Notes under the pieces: model-generated
Databases searched by the model: none
Told to the model about the DNA's origin: nothing
The model's input: the letters and a program-made list of their open reading frames with translations, nothing else
In this document: positions 17,329 through 25,104 of the stretch, piece after piece
How the letters are laid out: the number at the start of each line of letters is the position of its first letter
Position numbering within the stretch: the first letter of the stretch is position 1
From: JBKBKC01 sp046294265
GTDB taxonomy: Bacteria; Pseudomonadota; Alphaproteobacteria; Rhodobacterales; Rhodobacteraceae
Direction: 5' to 3'
Length of the DNA stretch: 64,000 bases
NCBI GenBank assembly: GCA_046294265.1
Contig: JBKBKC010000003.1
Coordinates: 248,001-312,000 of the forward strand
Translations under genes and position numbers: made by a program

Positions 17329-18516
17329 ATGTCCAGACTCGACTACGTTTTCACCTCCGAATCCGTTTCGGAGGGGCACCCCGACAAGGTGTGCGACCGC
17401 ATTTCCGACGCCGTTCTGGACGCCTTTCTGACCGCAGAGCCGCATGCCCGCGTCGCCTGCGAGACGTTCGCCACCACCAACCGGGTTGTCGTGGGGGGCG
17501 AGGTTGGGCTGTCCACCAAGGAAAAGACCAGGGAGATGATGAGCCATGTCGATGGAATCGTTCGCGCCTGCGTGCGCGACATCGGCTATGAGCAGAAAAA
17601 GTTCCATTGGGAAAAGATCAAGGTTCACAACTACATCCATGGCCAGTCGGCGCATATCGCGCAGGGCGTGAACGCCGACGAGGCCAAGGGCAAGGACGAG
17701 GGTGCGGGCGACCAGGGCATCATGTTCGGTTATGCCACGCGCGAGACGAAGGAATTCATGCCGGCCCCCATCCATTATGCGCATGCCGTACTGCGCCGCT
17801 TGGCCGAGGTGCGCAAGTCGGGGGCCGAGCCCGCGCTGGGGCCGGATGCGAAAAGCCAGATCTCGCTGCGCTATGCGAACGGCAAGCCGGTGGAAGTGAC
17901 GCAAATCGTGCTGTCCACCCAGCACACCTCCAAACGCCAGACGCCAAAGGTCATCCGCGGGATCGTGGAGCCCTATATCCGCCAGATGCTGCCCGAGGGC
18001 TGGATCACGAAAAAGACGGTGTGGCATGTGAACCCGACGGGCGTGTTCGTGATCGGCGGGCCGGACGGGGATGCGGGTTTGACCGGGCGCAAGATCATCG
18101 TGGATACTTACGGTGGTGCTGCCCCCCATGGTGGGGGGGCCTTCAGCGGCAAGGATCCGACCAAGGTGGACCGCTCGGCTGCCTATGCCGCCCGGTATCT
18201 GGCCAAGAACGTGGTGGCCGCCGGTCTGGCCGACCGCTGCACGATCCAGGTGAGCTATGCCATCGGCGTGTCGCGGCCGCTGTCGATCTATGTCGATACG
18301 CATGGCACAGGCTCGGCGCCCGATGCGGCCATCGAAAAAGCGGTGGCCGAGGCGATCGACCTGACACCCCGCGGCATCCGCACGCATCTGGACCTGAACC
18401 GCCCGATCTATGCCCGCACCAGCGCCTATGGCCATTTCGGTCGCGCACCCGAGGCGGATGGCGGGTTCAGTTGGGAACGCACCGATCTGGTCGAGGCGCT
18501 GAGAAAGGCGGTCTGA
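17329..18516 (+). CDS. metK: S-adenosylmethionine synthetase
   Basis: A 395-residue enzyme making SAM from methionine and ATP. Family signatures are FTSESVSEGHPDKVCDRISD at the N-terminus, GAGDQGIMFGYATRE mid-protein and GGGAFSGKDPTKVDRSAAY in the phosphate loop. The ATG at 17329 gives the family start MSRLDYVF and lies 9 bases after the GGAG inside the riboswitch. An in-frame ATG at 17314 overlaps the riboswitch and is very unlikely to be used. Confidence 0.96.
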   Translation: MSRLDYVFTSESVSEGHPDKVCDRISDAVLDAFLTAEPHARVACETFATTNRVVVGGEVGLSTKEKTREMMSHVDGIVRACVRDIGYEQKKFHWEKIKVHNYIHGQSAHIAQGVNADEAKGKDEGAGDQGIMFGYATRETKEFMPAPIHYAHAVLRRLAEVRKSGAEPALGPDAKSQISLRYANGKPVEVTQIVLSTQHTSKRQTPKVIRGIVEPYIRQMLPEGWITKKTVWHVNPTGVFVIGGPDGDAGLTGRKIIVDTYGGAAPHGGGAFSGKDPTKVDRSAAYAARYLAKNVVAAGLADRCTIQVSYAIGVSRPLSIYVDTHGTGSAPDAAIEKAVAEAIDLTPRGIRTHLDLNRPIYARTSAYGHFGRAPEADGGFSWERTDLVEALRKAV

Positions 18517-18602
18517 GACCGGCGTGGCAGGCAGGAGAGAGGATGCCAAACGTCACCCCTTGGCGTTTGCAAGCCTGCCGGGTGGCGTATATGGGCGTGG
18601 CC

Positions 18603-19325
18603 ATGAGCGACCCCACCGATACCCCCTCCGCCCCTGCCACCGGGACGCCCGCCGCGCGGCGCAATTTCTATGGCCGCACGCATGGCAAGACCCTCCGCCA
18701 AAGCCAGAAAGGTTATCTTGCCGAGGATATGGCACGCTTCCGGCTGGCGGGCGTGACGGGTGAGGACAATCCCGCCCGTGCGCCCCTTGATGTGGCTGCG
18801 ATCTCCGGGGCGCGGCCGCTGTGGCTGGAGGTCGGGTTTGGCGGGGGTGAACATCTGGTGCACCAGGCCGCCCTCTATCCGGGCGTGTTCCTGATCGGGG
18901 CGGAACCCTTCGTCAACGGCATCGCGATGTGTCTGGGCAAGCTGCGCCTGGCCGAGCCGGGCAACGTGGCGATCCACCCCGGCGATGTGCGCGATCTGCT
19001 GGATGTGCTGCCCGAGGGGTGCCTCTCCAAAGTGTTCCTCAACTACCCCGACCCCTGGCCCAAGGCGCGCCACCACCGGCGCCGTTTTGTCACGCCCGAT
19101 TACCTGCGTCCGCTTGCCCGCGCCTGCGCGCCGGGGGCCGAGTTCAGGCTCGCCACCGACATCGCCGACTATGCCCGACAGGCGCGGGCCGAGGTTCCGG
19201 GGGCCGGGTTCGCCGCGCTGACAGACGGAACAGAGGCGTGGGAGGACTGGCGCGCTACCCGCTATGAGGCCAAGGCGCTGCGCGAGGGGCGGGTGCCGGA
19301 ATACCTGACCTGGCGGCGGGTCTGA
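18603..19325 (+). CDS. trmB: tRNA (guanine-N7-)-methyltransferase TrmB
   Basis: A 240-residue SAM-dependent enzyme that makes m7G46 in tRNA. The start region RRNFYGRTHGKTLRQSQ is typical of alphaproteobacterial TrmB. The SAM site is WLEVGFGGGEHL, and the catalytic/RNA-binding motif is FLNYPDPWPKARHHRRRF. ATG 18603 is preferred; 18591 is an alternative. Lying just downstream of metK puts a SAM user next to the SAM maker. Confidence 0.93.
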   Translation: MSDPTDTPSAPATGTPAARRNFYGRTHGKTLRQSQKGYLAEDMARFRLAGVTGEDNPARAPLDVAAISGARPLWLEVGFGGGEHLVHQAALYPGVFLIGAEPFVNGIAMCLGKLRLAEPGNVAIHPGDVRDLLDVLPEGCLSKVFLNYPDPWPKARHHRRRFVTPDYLRPLARACAPGAEFRLATDIADYARQARAEVPGAGFAALTDGTEAWEDWRATRYEAKALREGRVPEYLTWRRV

Positions 19326-19388
19326 ATCCCGGATCGGATCGCGCGGGGGTTGTGGTAGTATCGTGCATCCGTTGCAGGAGCGTCCCCC

Positions 19389-20456
19389 ATGTCCGACAGC
19401 CGCATCGTCAACTGCCACGTCCACAGCTTCACCGCCGCCCATGTGCCGCGCGACTATCCGCACTGGGCGCTGCGGCCATTCAAGATGTTCCCCTTCATCC
19501 TGCGCTGGATGGCGGCGCTGTTGCGCCTGATCGGCCAGCACGGGCTGGCGGCGATGGTGGAGCGTCTGCATCGGTTCCAGACCGAAGCGATGCGCGGCAG
19601 CCAGGCCGAGGTGCTGGACAGGGTGATCCCGCATTACCCCGGCGGCACGCGCTTTGTGGTGCTGCCGATGGACATGTCCTGCACGGGTCATGGCCCGGTG
19701 GAGCGTGATCTGGAGGCGCAACTGGCCGAACTGCGAGACCTGCGCGACGATCCGCGCTTCGGTGGCGGGATCGTCCCCTTTGTAAGCGTGGACCCCCGCC
19801 GCCCCGGTGCGGGAGCCCTCGTGCGCCGCTGGATCGAGGACGAGGGCTTCCGGGGCCTGAAACTTTATCCCCGCCTTGGCTATCCGCCCGATCATCCGGT
19901 GATGATGCAAGAGGTCTATCCGCTGATCGCGGCGCGCGGGTTGCCGGTGATGACGCATTGTTCGCGGGGCGGGGTGGCGGGGCAGGGGCTGGCGGTGGCG
20001 CAGGCCGATGCCTGGTCCGCGCCGCTGGCCTGGATGCCGATCCGCGACCGCTTTCCCGACCTGCGGGTGTGCCTGGCGCATTTCGGTGGGATGGCCGACT
20101 GGCGCGCCTATGTCGAAGAGGGGATCGACCCCCGCGACCCAGAGGCACGGGCGGCCAACTGGCAGGTTGCGATCCGCAGCATGATCGAGGGCGGCGACTG
20201 GCCCAACCTCTGGACCGACATTTCCTACACGCTCTTCCAGTTTGACGATTTCATCCCGTTCCTAAAGATATTCCTCGAGGATGACCGGCTGGCCTCACGC
20301 GTGCTATTCGGGTCGGACTTCTACATGACGCGGCAGGAAAGCCTGTCGGAACGCGCGGTCTGCTTCCGGCTGCGCGTGGCCCTGGGCGAAGCGATGTTCC
20401 GCCGCATCGCCATCGAGAATCCCCGCGTCTGGCTGGGCGAGGCGGGTACTCTCTGA
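19389..20456 (+). CDS. Amidohydrolase family 2 (TIM-barrel metal hydrolase)
   Basis: A 355-residue protein with the amidohydrolase-2 layout: N-terminal metal motif NCHVHSF (H-x-H), a barrel strand FRGLKLYPRLG carrying the lysine, PVMTHCSRGG and VCLAHFGGM with further metal histidines, and LFGSDFYM with the final aspartate. Related proteins act on decarboxylation or hydrolysis of cyclic acids; the substrate is not indicated. AGGAG precedes the ATG. It stands alone between trmB and aroA. Confidence 0.85.
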   Translation: MSDSRIVNCHVHSFTAAHVPRDYPHWALRPFKMFPFILRWMAALLRLIGQHGLAAMVERLHRFQTEAMRGSQAEVLDRVIPHYPGGTRFVVLPMDMSCTGHGPVERDLEAQLAELRDLRDDPRFGGGIVPFVSVDPRRPGAGALVRRWIEDEGFRGLKLYPRLGYPPDHPVMMQEVYPLIAARGLPVMTHCSRGGVAGQGLAVAQADAWSAPLAWMPIRDRFPDLRVCLAHFGGMADWRAYVEEGIDPRDPEARAANWQVAIRSMIEGGDWPNLWTDISYTLFQFDDFIPFLKIFLEDDRLASRVLFGSDFYMTRQESLSERAVCFRLRVALGEAMFRRIAIENPRVWLGEAGTL

Positions 20457-20518
20457 CTGGACGGCGGGGGGCCGCTGCGCTAGGCCATTCGCGCACGTCG
20501 ATTGCGAAGGGAACCCCG

Positions 20519-21871
20519 ATGTCCGGCCATGTCGAAGCGATACCGATGACCGCGCGCGCGGGTGGTCCCCTGCGGGGCGTGGCCGAGGTGCCGGGCGACA
20601 AGTCCATCAGCCACCGGTCGCTGATCCTGGGCGCGATGTGCGTGGGGGAGACGCGGGTGACGGGCCTTCTGGAAGGGCAGGACGTGCTGGATACCGCGGC
20701 GGCGATGCGGGCCTTCGGGGCCTTGGTGTTGCGGCGCGGCCCCGGCGAATGGTCGGTGCATGGCGTGGGCGTGGGCGGATTTTCCGAACCCGAAAGCGTG
20801 ATCGACTGCGGCAATTCGGGCACGTGCGTGCGGCTGATCATGGGGGCGATGGCAACCACCGGGATCACCGCCACGTTCACCGGTGACGCGTCCTTGCGCA
20901 AGCGGCCGATGGGGCGGGTGACCGAGCCGCTGGCGCTGTTCGGCGCGCGCAGCTACGGGCGCGCGGGCGGGCGGCTGCCGATGACGCTGGTGGGGGCCGC
21001 GGACCCGGTGCCGGTGCGCTATGCCGTGCCGGTGCCGAGCGCGCAGGTGAAATCGGCGGTGCTGCTTGCGGGGCTGAACGCGCCGGGCGCGACGGTGGTG
21101 ATCGAGCGTGAGGCCACGCGCGATCATTCCGAGCGGATGCTGCGCGGCTTCGGGGCCGAGGTGACGATGGAGGCGGGCCCCAAGGGCCGCATCATCACCC
21201 TGCGCGGCCAGCCCGAACTGCGCCCGCAGGCCGTGGCCGTTCCGCGAGACCCTTCCAGCGCGGCCTTCCCGGTCTGTGCCGCACTGATCGTGCCGGGATC
21301 CGAGATCACCGTGCCCGGCGTCAGCCAGAACCCTACGCGCAACGGGCTGTTCACCACGCTGGTGGAGATGGGGGCCGACATCGCCTTTGAAAACCCGCGC
21401 GAGGAGGGCGGAGAGCCCGTGGCCGACCTGCGCGTGCGCTTTACCGGCGATTTGCGCGGGATCGAGGTGCCCCCCGACCGGGCGCCCAGCATGATCGACG
21501 AATATCCGGTGCTGTCGGTCGTGGCGGCCTTTGCCACGGGGCGGACGGTGATGCGCGGCGTGAAGGAGCTGCGCGTCAAGGAAAGCGACCGCATCGACGC
21601 GATGGCGCGGGGGCTGGAGGCCTGCGGGGTGACGGTGGAGGAGGATGAGGACACGCTGGTCGTGCTGGGAATGGGCGCGGGCGGCGTGCCGGGCGGGGCC
21701 ACCTGTGCGGTGCATCTGGACCACCGGATCGCGATGTCGTTCCTGGTCTGCGGCATGGCCTCGGCCCGGCCGGTGCGCGTGGATGACGCGGGGCCGATTG
21801 TGACCTCTTTTCCGGTGTTCGAGCGGTTGATGCGGGGTCTGGGCGGCATCCTGCAACAGTCCAACATCTGA
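20519..21871 (+). CDS. aroA: 3-phosphoshikimate 1-carboxyvinyltransferase (EPSP synthase)
   Basis: A 450-residue shikimate-pathway enzyme joining shikimate-3-phosphate and PEP. PGDKSISHRSLILGAM, SAQVKSAVLLAGLN and RAPSMIDEYPVLSVVAAFA resemble the class II (Agrobacterium CP4-like) branch in wording and order. At the position matching CP4 Ala100, this protein has Gly101 (CGNSGTCVRL), the residue found in class I enzymes. AAGGGAA precedes the ATG. It is followed by cmk, a frequent neighbour. Confidence 0.95.
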   Translation: MSGHVEAIPMTARAGGPLRGVAEVPGDKSISHRSLILGAMCVGETRVTGLLEGQDVLDTAAAMRAFGALVLRRGPGEWSVHGVGVGGFSEPESVIDCGNSGTCVRLIMGAMATTGITATFTGDASLRKRPMGRVTEPLALFGARSYGRAGGRLPMTLVGAADPVPVRYAVPVPSAQVKSAVLLAGLNAPGATVVIEREATRDHSERMLRGFGAEVTMEAGPKGRIITLRGQPELRPQAVAVPRDPSSAAFPVCAALIVPGSEITVPGVSQNPTRNGLFTTLVEMGADIAFENPREEGGEPVADLRVRFTGDLRGIEVPPDRAPSMIDEYPVLSVVAAFATGRTVMRGVKELRVKESDRIDAMARGLEACGVTVEEDEDTLVVLGMGAGGVPGGATCAVHLDHRIAMSFLVCGMASARPVRVDDAGPIVTSFPVFERLMRGLGGILQQSNI

Positions 21872-21884
21872 CAACCGGTGGCAA

Positions 21885-21903
21885 AGGGGGCGTTCCGCCC
21901 CCT
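21885..21903 (+). terminator. GC hairpin after aroA
   Basis: AGGGGGCG (21885-21892) and CGCCCCCT (21896-21903) form an 8-bp stem with a 3-base loop, 14 bases after the aroA stop. No clear T-run follows, so termination is uncertain. Confidence 0.45.
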
Positions 21904-21922
21904 CGGCGCTGGCGCGCCTCAC

Positions 21923-21955
21923 CCCCTGAGGATATTTGCAGACAGAAGAAGCCGA
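21923..21955. repeat. Intergenic repeat element, copy 2 (inverted)
   Basis: The reverse strand of 21925-21954 reads GGCTTCTTCTGTC, three bases, AAATATCC, then a G-rich end. It matches the element at 7221-7250 at about 25 of 30 positions. It ends about 10 bases before the cmk start. Confidence 0.6.
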
Positions 21956-21965
21956 GGGTTTCGAG

Positions 21966-22562
21966 ATGATCTTTACCGTGGCGATCGACGGGCCGGCGGC
22001 GGCGGGCAAGGGCACCATCGCGCGGGGGCTGGCCGAAAGGTTCGGATTTGCGCATCTGGACACGGGGCTTTTGTATCGCGCGGTCGGGGCCAAGGGGGGC
22101 GATCCGGTTGCTGCGGCGCGGGGGCTGGGCCCGCAGGATCTGGCGCGTGACGATCTGCGCACGATGGCGGCGGGGCAGGCAGCGTCGCGCGTCGCCGCTA
22201 TCCCGGACGTGCGGGCGGCGCTGGTGGCGTTCCAGCGGCGGTTTGCCCGGACCGAGGGGGGGGCCGTGCTGGACGGGCGCGATATCGGCACCGTCATCTG
22301 CCCCGAGGCGGAGGTAAAGCTTTATGTCACCGCGAGCGCCGAGGTGCGTGCGCATCGCCGCTGGCTCGAGGTAGGGGGCGATAAAGGCCGGGTTCTGGCC
22401 GAGGTGGAGGCGCGGGATGCGCGCGACATGGGGCGCGCCGAGGCACCGCTGCGCCCTGCCACCGATGCCGTGGTGATCGACACCTCGGCCATGAGTGCGC
22501 AGGACGCGCTGGAGATGGCCGTCCGGCTGGTCGAACGTGTGCTGGCCGCGCGGCATGGCTGA
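21966..22562 (+). CDS. cmk: Cytidylate kinase
   Basis: A 198-residue (d)CMP kinase. The P-loop is AIDGPAAAGKGTIARGLAE at the N-terminus, followed by HLDTGLLYRAVG, and the NMP-binding DGRDIGTVICPEAEVK. ATG 21966 gives the normal start (MIFTVAIDGPAAAGKG); an upstream ATG at 21936 lies inside the repeat element. The last 8 bases overlap the next gene. Confidence 0.93.
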   Translation: MIFTVAIDGPAAAGKGTIARGLAERFGFAHLDTGLLYRAVGAKGGDPVAAARGLGPQDLARDDLRTMAAGQAASRVAAIPDVRAALVAFQRRFARTEGGAVLDGRDIGTVICPEAEVKLYVTASAEVRAHRRWLEVGGDKGRVLAEVEARDARDMGRAEAPLRPATDAVVIDTSAMSAQDALEMAVRLVERVLAARHG

Positions 22563-23577
22563 GGCGCGCATCGTCCTGAATCTGCCCGCGCGGCATCTGG
22601 AGGATTGGCGGCAGGTGCGGCATCTGCGGGTGCACGCCCGCATCGCCGAGGTGCTGGAACCTGTGGGCGCGCGGATCGTGGCGTTGGACCGGCGGCTGCG
22701 TCGGTTCGAGGGCGGGGCAGAGGCCGCTGGCGACTATGCCGATGGTGACCTGCACGTGATCGAAACCGGGCGGGTGCAGGGGCCGGGCGTTTTGAATGCC
22801 GCTTTGGCCTATTTGCCGCCGTTCTGGCACCTGGACCCGGCAGGCGTGCAGGCCGAAAGCGGGATCGGCGCGCGGGCCTACGACCCGGAGACCGTGCGGC
22901 TGAAACCTGCAATGGCCTTTCTGGATCGGATGCAGGCCAAGTGGGTACTGCCGCGCCGGTCGCGGCGCGGGCAGGAGGAGGCGGTGGCAGACCTGCCGAG
23001 GGGGGCACTGGCCGTGTTCCTGCAGGGCGATTTCGCGCATCTGCGGGGGCTTGCCCATGCCTCGGCCGAGGCGATGCTGACGGCCGTTGCGGCGGGCGCG
23101 GGCGGGCGGGCGGTGCTGGTAAAGCCGCATCCGCTGGCGGCCGAGCATGTTGCGCCGGTCATCGCGCGGGTCCTTGCGGCGGGGTGGCCGGTGCGGCTGA
23201 CCACGGCGAATGTGCATGACATCCTGGCCGCCTGTGCGGCGACGGTGTCGTTCAACTCGGCCGTGGCACTGGAGGGATTCCTGCACCGCAAGCCCGCGAT
23301 CCTGTTTGGGCGGTCGGATTTCCACCAGTACTGCGAGACGGTGACCGATCCTGCGCGGTTTCCGCAGGCGCTGGCGCGGTGCCTCGCGCGCCCGCCGGGG
23401 GGGTATGGGAAGTTCCTCTACTGGTATCTGGCGCAGCAATGCCTGAATGTTGAAAGCCCCAGCTTTCCCGCGCGGCTGTTGGCGATCCTGACGCAGGCGG
23501 GGTTTCCGCCCGATCGTCTGGGCCTGCACGGGGCGCCGGACGGCGGCGCTGAGCGCGGGGAGGCATCGGCGGGGTGA
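22555..23577 (+). CDS. Capsule-polysaccharide-type glycosyltransferase-like protein
   Basis: About 340 residues. The central region VLVKPHPLAAEHV, then NVHDILAACAATVSFNSAVA and GFLHRKPAILFGRSDFHQY, resembles the C-terminal domain of KpsC/KpsS-type capsule synthesis (Kdo transferase) and related surface-polysaccharide enzymes. No membrane segments. It starts inside the end of cmk. Which glycan it serves cannot be told, and no capsule export genes are nearby. Confidence 0.7.
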   Translation: MAEARIVLNLPARHLEDWRQVRHLRVHARIAEVLEPVGARIVALDRRLRRFEGGAEAAGDYADGDLHVIETGRVQGPGVLNAALAYLPPFWHLDPAGVQAESGIGARAYDPETVRLKPAMAFLDRMQAKWVLPRRSRRGQEEAVADLPRGALAVFLQGDFAHLRGLAHASAEAMLTAVAAGAGGRAVLVKPHPLAAEHVAPVIARVLAAGWPVRLTTANVHDILAACAATVSFNSAVALEGFLHRKPAILFGRSDFHQYCETVTDPARFPQALARCLARPPGGYGKFLYWYLAQQCLNVESPSFPARLLAILTQAGFPPDRLGLHGAPDGGAERGEASAG

Positions 23578-23627
23578 TCCGCCGGGGCGTGTCCTGCGTA
23601 ACCCAGCAAACAAGCGGGAGCGCAGAC

Positions 23628-24155
23628 ATGAAGGGCATGGCGGTCACATTGGCGGCGGGGGCGGTTTTGATGGCGACCGGGGCCGGGGCGGCGCCGCCCG
23701 ATGTGCCCTTCGCCTCGATCGACGGGGGCGAGTTGCGGCTGGCGGACTGGGCCGGACGACCTGTGCTCGTGGTCAATACAGCGTCGCTGTGCGCCTTCAC
23801 GCCGCAATACGAAGGGTTGCAGGCGCTCTATGATGCCTACCGTGATCGCGGGCTGGTGGTGCTCGCGGTGCCGTCGGACGATTTCCGGCAGGAGCTGAAC
23901 AGCGCGTCAGCGGTGCGGGATTTCTGCGCGGTGAATTTCGATCTCGACCTGCCGATGACCGACATCACGAAGGTCAAGGGGGCTGCGGCGCATCCGTTCT
24001 ATCAATGGGTTAAGGCCGAGACGGGGTTTGCGCCCGGCTGGAACTTCGCCAAGGTGCTGGTGGATGGCTCGGGCCGGGTCGCGGGCACTTTTGGATCATC
24101 GGTGCAGCCGTTGGGGTCAAGGATGCGCGCTGCGGTAGAGGCCGTGCTGAACTGA
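23628..24155 (+). CDS. Exported glutathione peroxidase family protein
   Basis: A 175-residue thioredoxin-fold peroxidase with an N-terminal signal peptide (VTLAAGAVLMATGAGAAP), which implies a periplasmic location. The catalytic cysteine is in VNTASLCAFTPQYEGLQAL. Other conserved residues are in FPS-like VPSDDFRQE and WNFAKVLVDGSGRV. Thiol- or thioredoxin-dependent peroxide reduction is likely; it is a cysteine rather than selenocysteine enzyme. Confidence 0.88.
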   Translation: MKGMAVTLAAGAVLMATGAGAAPPDVPFASIDGGELRLADWAGRPVLVVNTASLCAFTPQYEGLQALYDAYRDRGLVVLAVPSDDFRQELNSASAVRDFCAVNFDLDLPMTDITKVKGAAAHPFYQWVKAETGFAPGWNFAKVLVDGSGRVAGTFGSSVQPLGSRMRAAVEAVLN

Positions 24156-24254
24156 CGCGCATGGGCTGTGCGCAGGCGCAGTTTGCGTGGGGGGGTCGCA
24201 CCCTATCTCCGGGATCAAGTCCTGCGCTTTGCAGGCCAAGACAGGGACGCGACG

Positions 24255-24887
24255 ATGCTGCATGACCGGTTGAACTGGCGCTATGCGACCAAGAAGATGG
24301 ATCCGGCCCGCCCGGTCCCGCAGGACAAGGTGGGGCACATTCTGGAGGCGGCGCGTCTGGCTCCTACGTCGAGCGGGCTGCAGCCGTTCGAGGTGATTGT
24401 GGTCACCAACGCCGAGGTCAGGGCGCAGCTGCGCGCGGCGGCCTTTGACCAGGCACAGATCACCGATGGCAGCCATGTGCTGGTCTTCGCAGCCTGGGAT
24501 ACCTACACCGAGGCGCGGATCGATGCGGTGGTCGATCGGCTGGTGGCCGAACGCGGCATTCCGCGCGACGCGGTGTCGGGGTATTACGACGCCTTGAAGG
24601 CGCGCGTTCTGGCGCAATCGGATGAAGAGAATTACGAGCACGCAGCCCGCCAGACCTACCTCGCCTTCGGGATCGCCGTGACGGCGGCCGCATTCGAAGA
24701 AGTGGACAGCACGCCGATGGAAGGGTTCGACCCGGCCAAGGTGAACGAGATTCTGGGCCTGCGCGCGCGCGGGCTGCGGGCGGTCACGCTTCTGCCCCTA
24801 GGGTATCGCGCGGCCGAGGGCGACTGGCTGCAGGGGATGAAGAAGGTGCGCAAATCGCACGAGGAGATGGTGACCACGGTTGCCTGA
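24255..24887 (+). CDS. NAD(P)H-dependent nitroreductase (NfsB-like)
   Basis: A 210-residue FMN protein of the nitroreductase family. N-terminal LNWRYATKKMDP and LEAARLAPTSSGLQPFEV are the usual FMN-binding start, and the C-terminal LPLGYRAAEGDWLQGMKKVR is the usual end. Length matches dihydropteridine reductase/NfsB-type enzymes. The natural substrate (quinones, nitroaromatics) is not indicated. Confidence 0.88.
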   Translation: MLHDRLNWRYATKKMDPARPVPQDKVGHILEAARLAPTSSGLQPFEVIVVTNAEVRAQLRAAAFDQAQITDGSHVLVFAAWDTYTEARIDAVVDRLVAERGIPRDAVSGYYDALKARVLAQSDEENYEHAARQTYLAFGIAVTAAAFEEVDSTPMEGFDPAKVNEILGLRARGLRAVTLLPLGYRAAEGDWLQGMKKVRKSHEEMVTTVA

Positions 24888-25104
24888 CCGCCTCAGGGCG
24901 CCCAAGTAAATTGCGATGCGCCGGACGGGACCAGTTCCCGCCCGGCTTGCCTTGCCACAGGGGCAGGTTCCGGCTATAGGCCCGGCATCCTGACCAGCCT
25001 TGGCGCCACGTCCGCGTGCGCCCTTGGCATTGACCGGGGTCATCCCAAGACCGGCGGAGCCAACCGCCAGGCCAGAGAAATGCTTGAAAAGGAAAACTGA
25101 CCGC

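Noticed and set aside
16969..18549. 526-codon reverse frame opposite metK
   Set aside because: Antisense shadow of metK and the end of lnt; no domain or ribosome binding site.
20480..22297. 605-codon reverse frame opposite aroA/cmk
   Set aside because: Shadow of two recognised genes in high-GC DNA.
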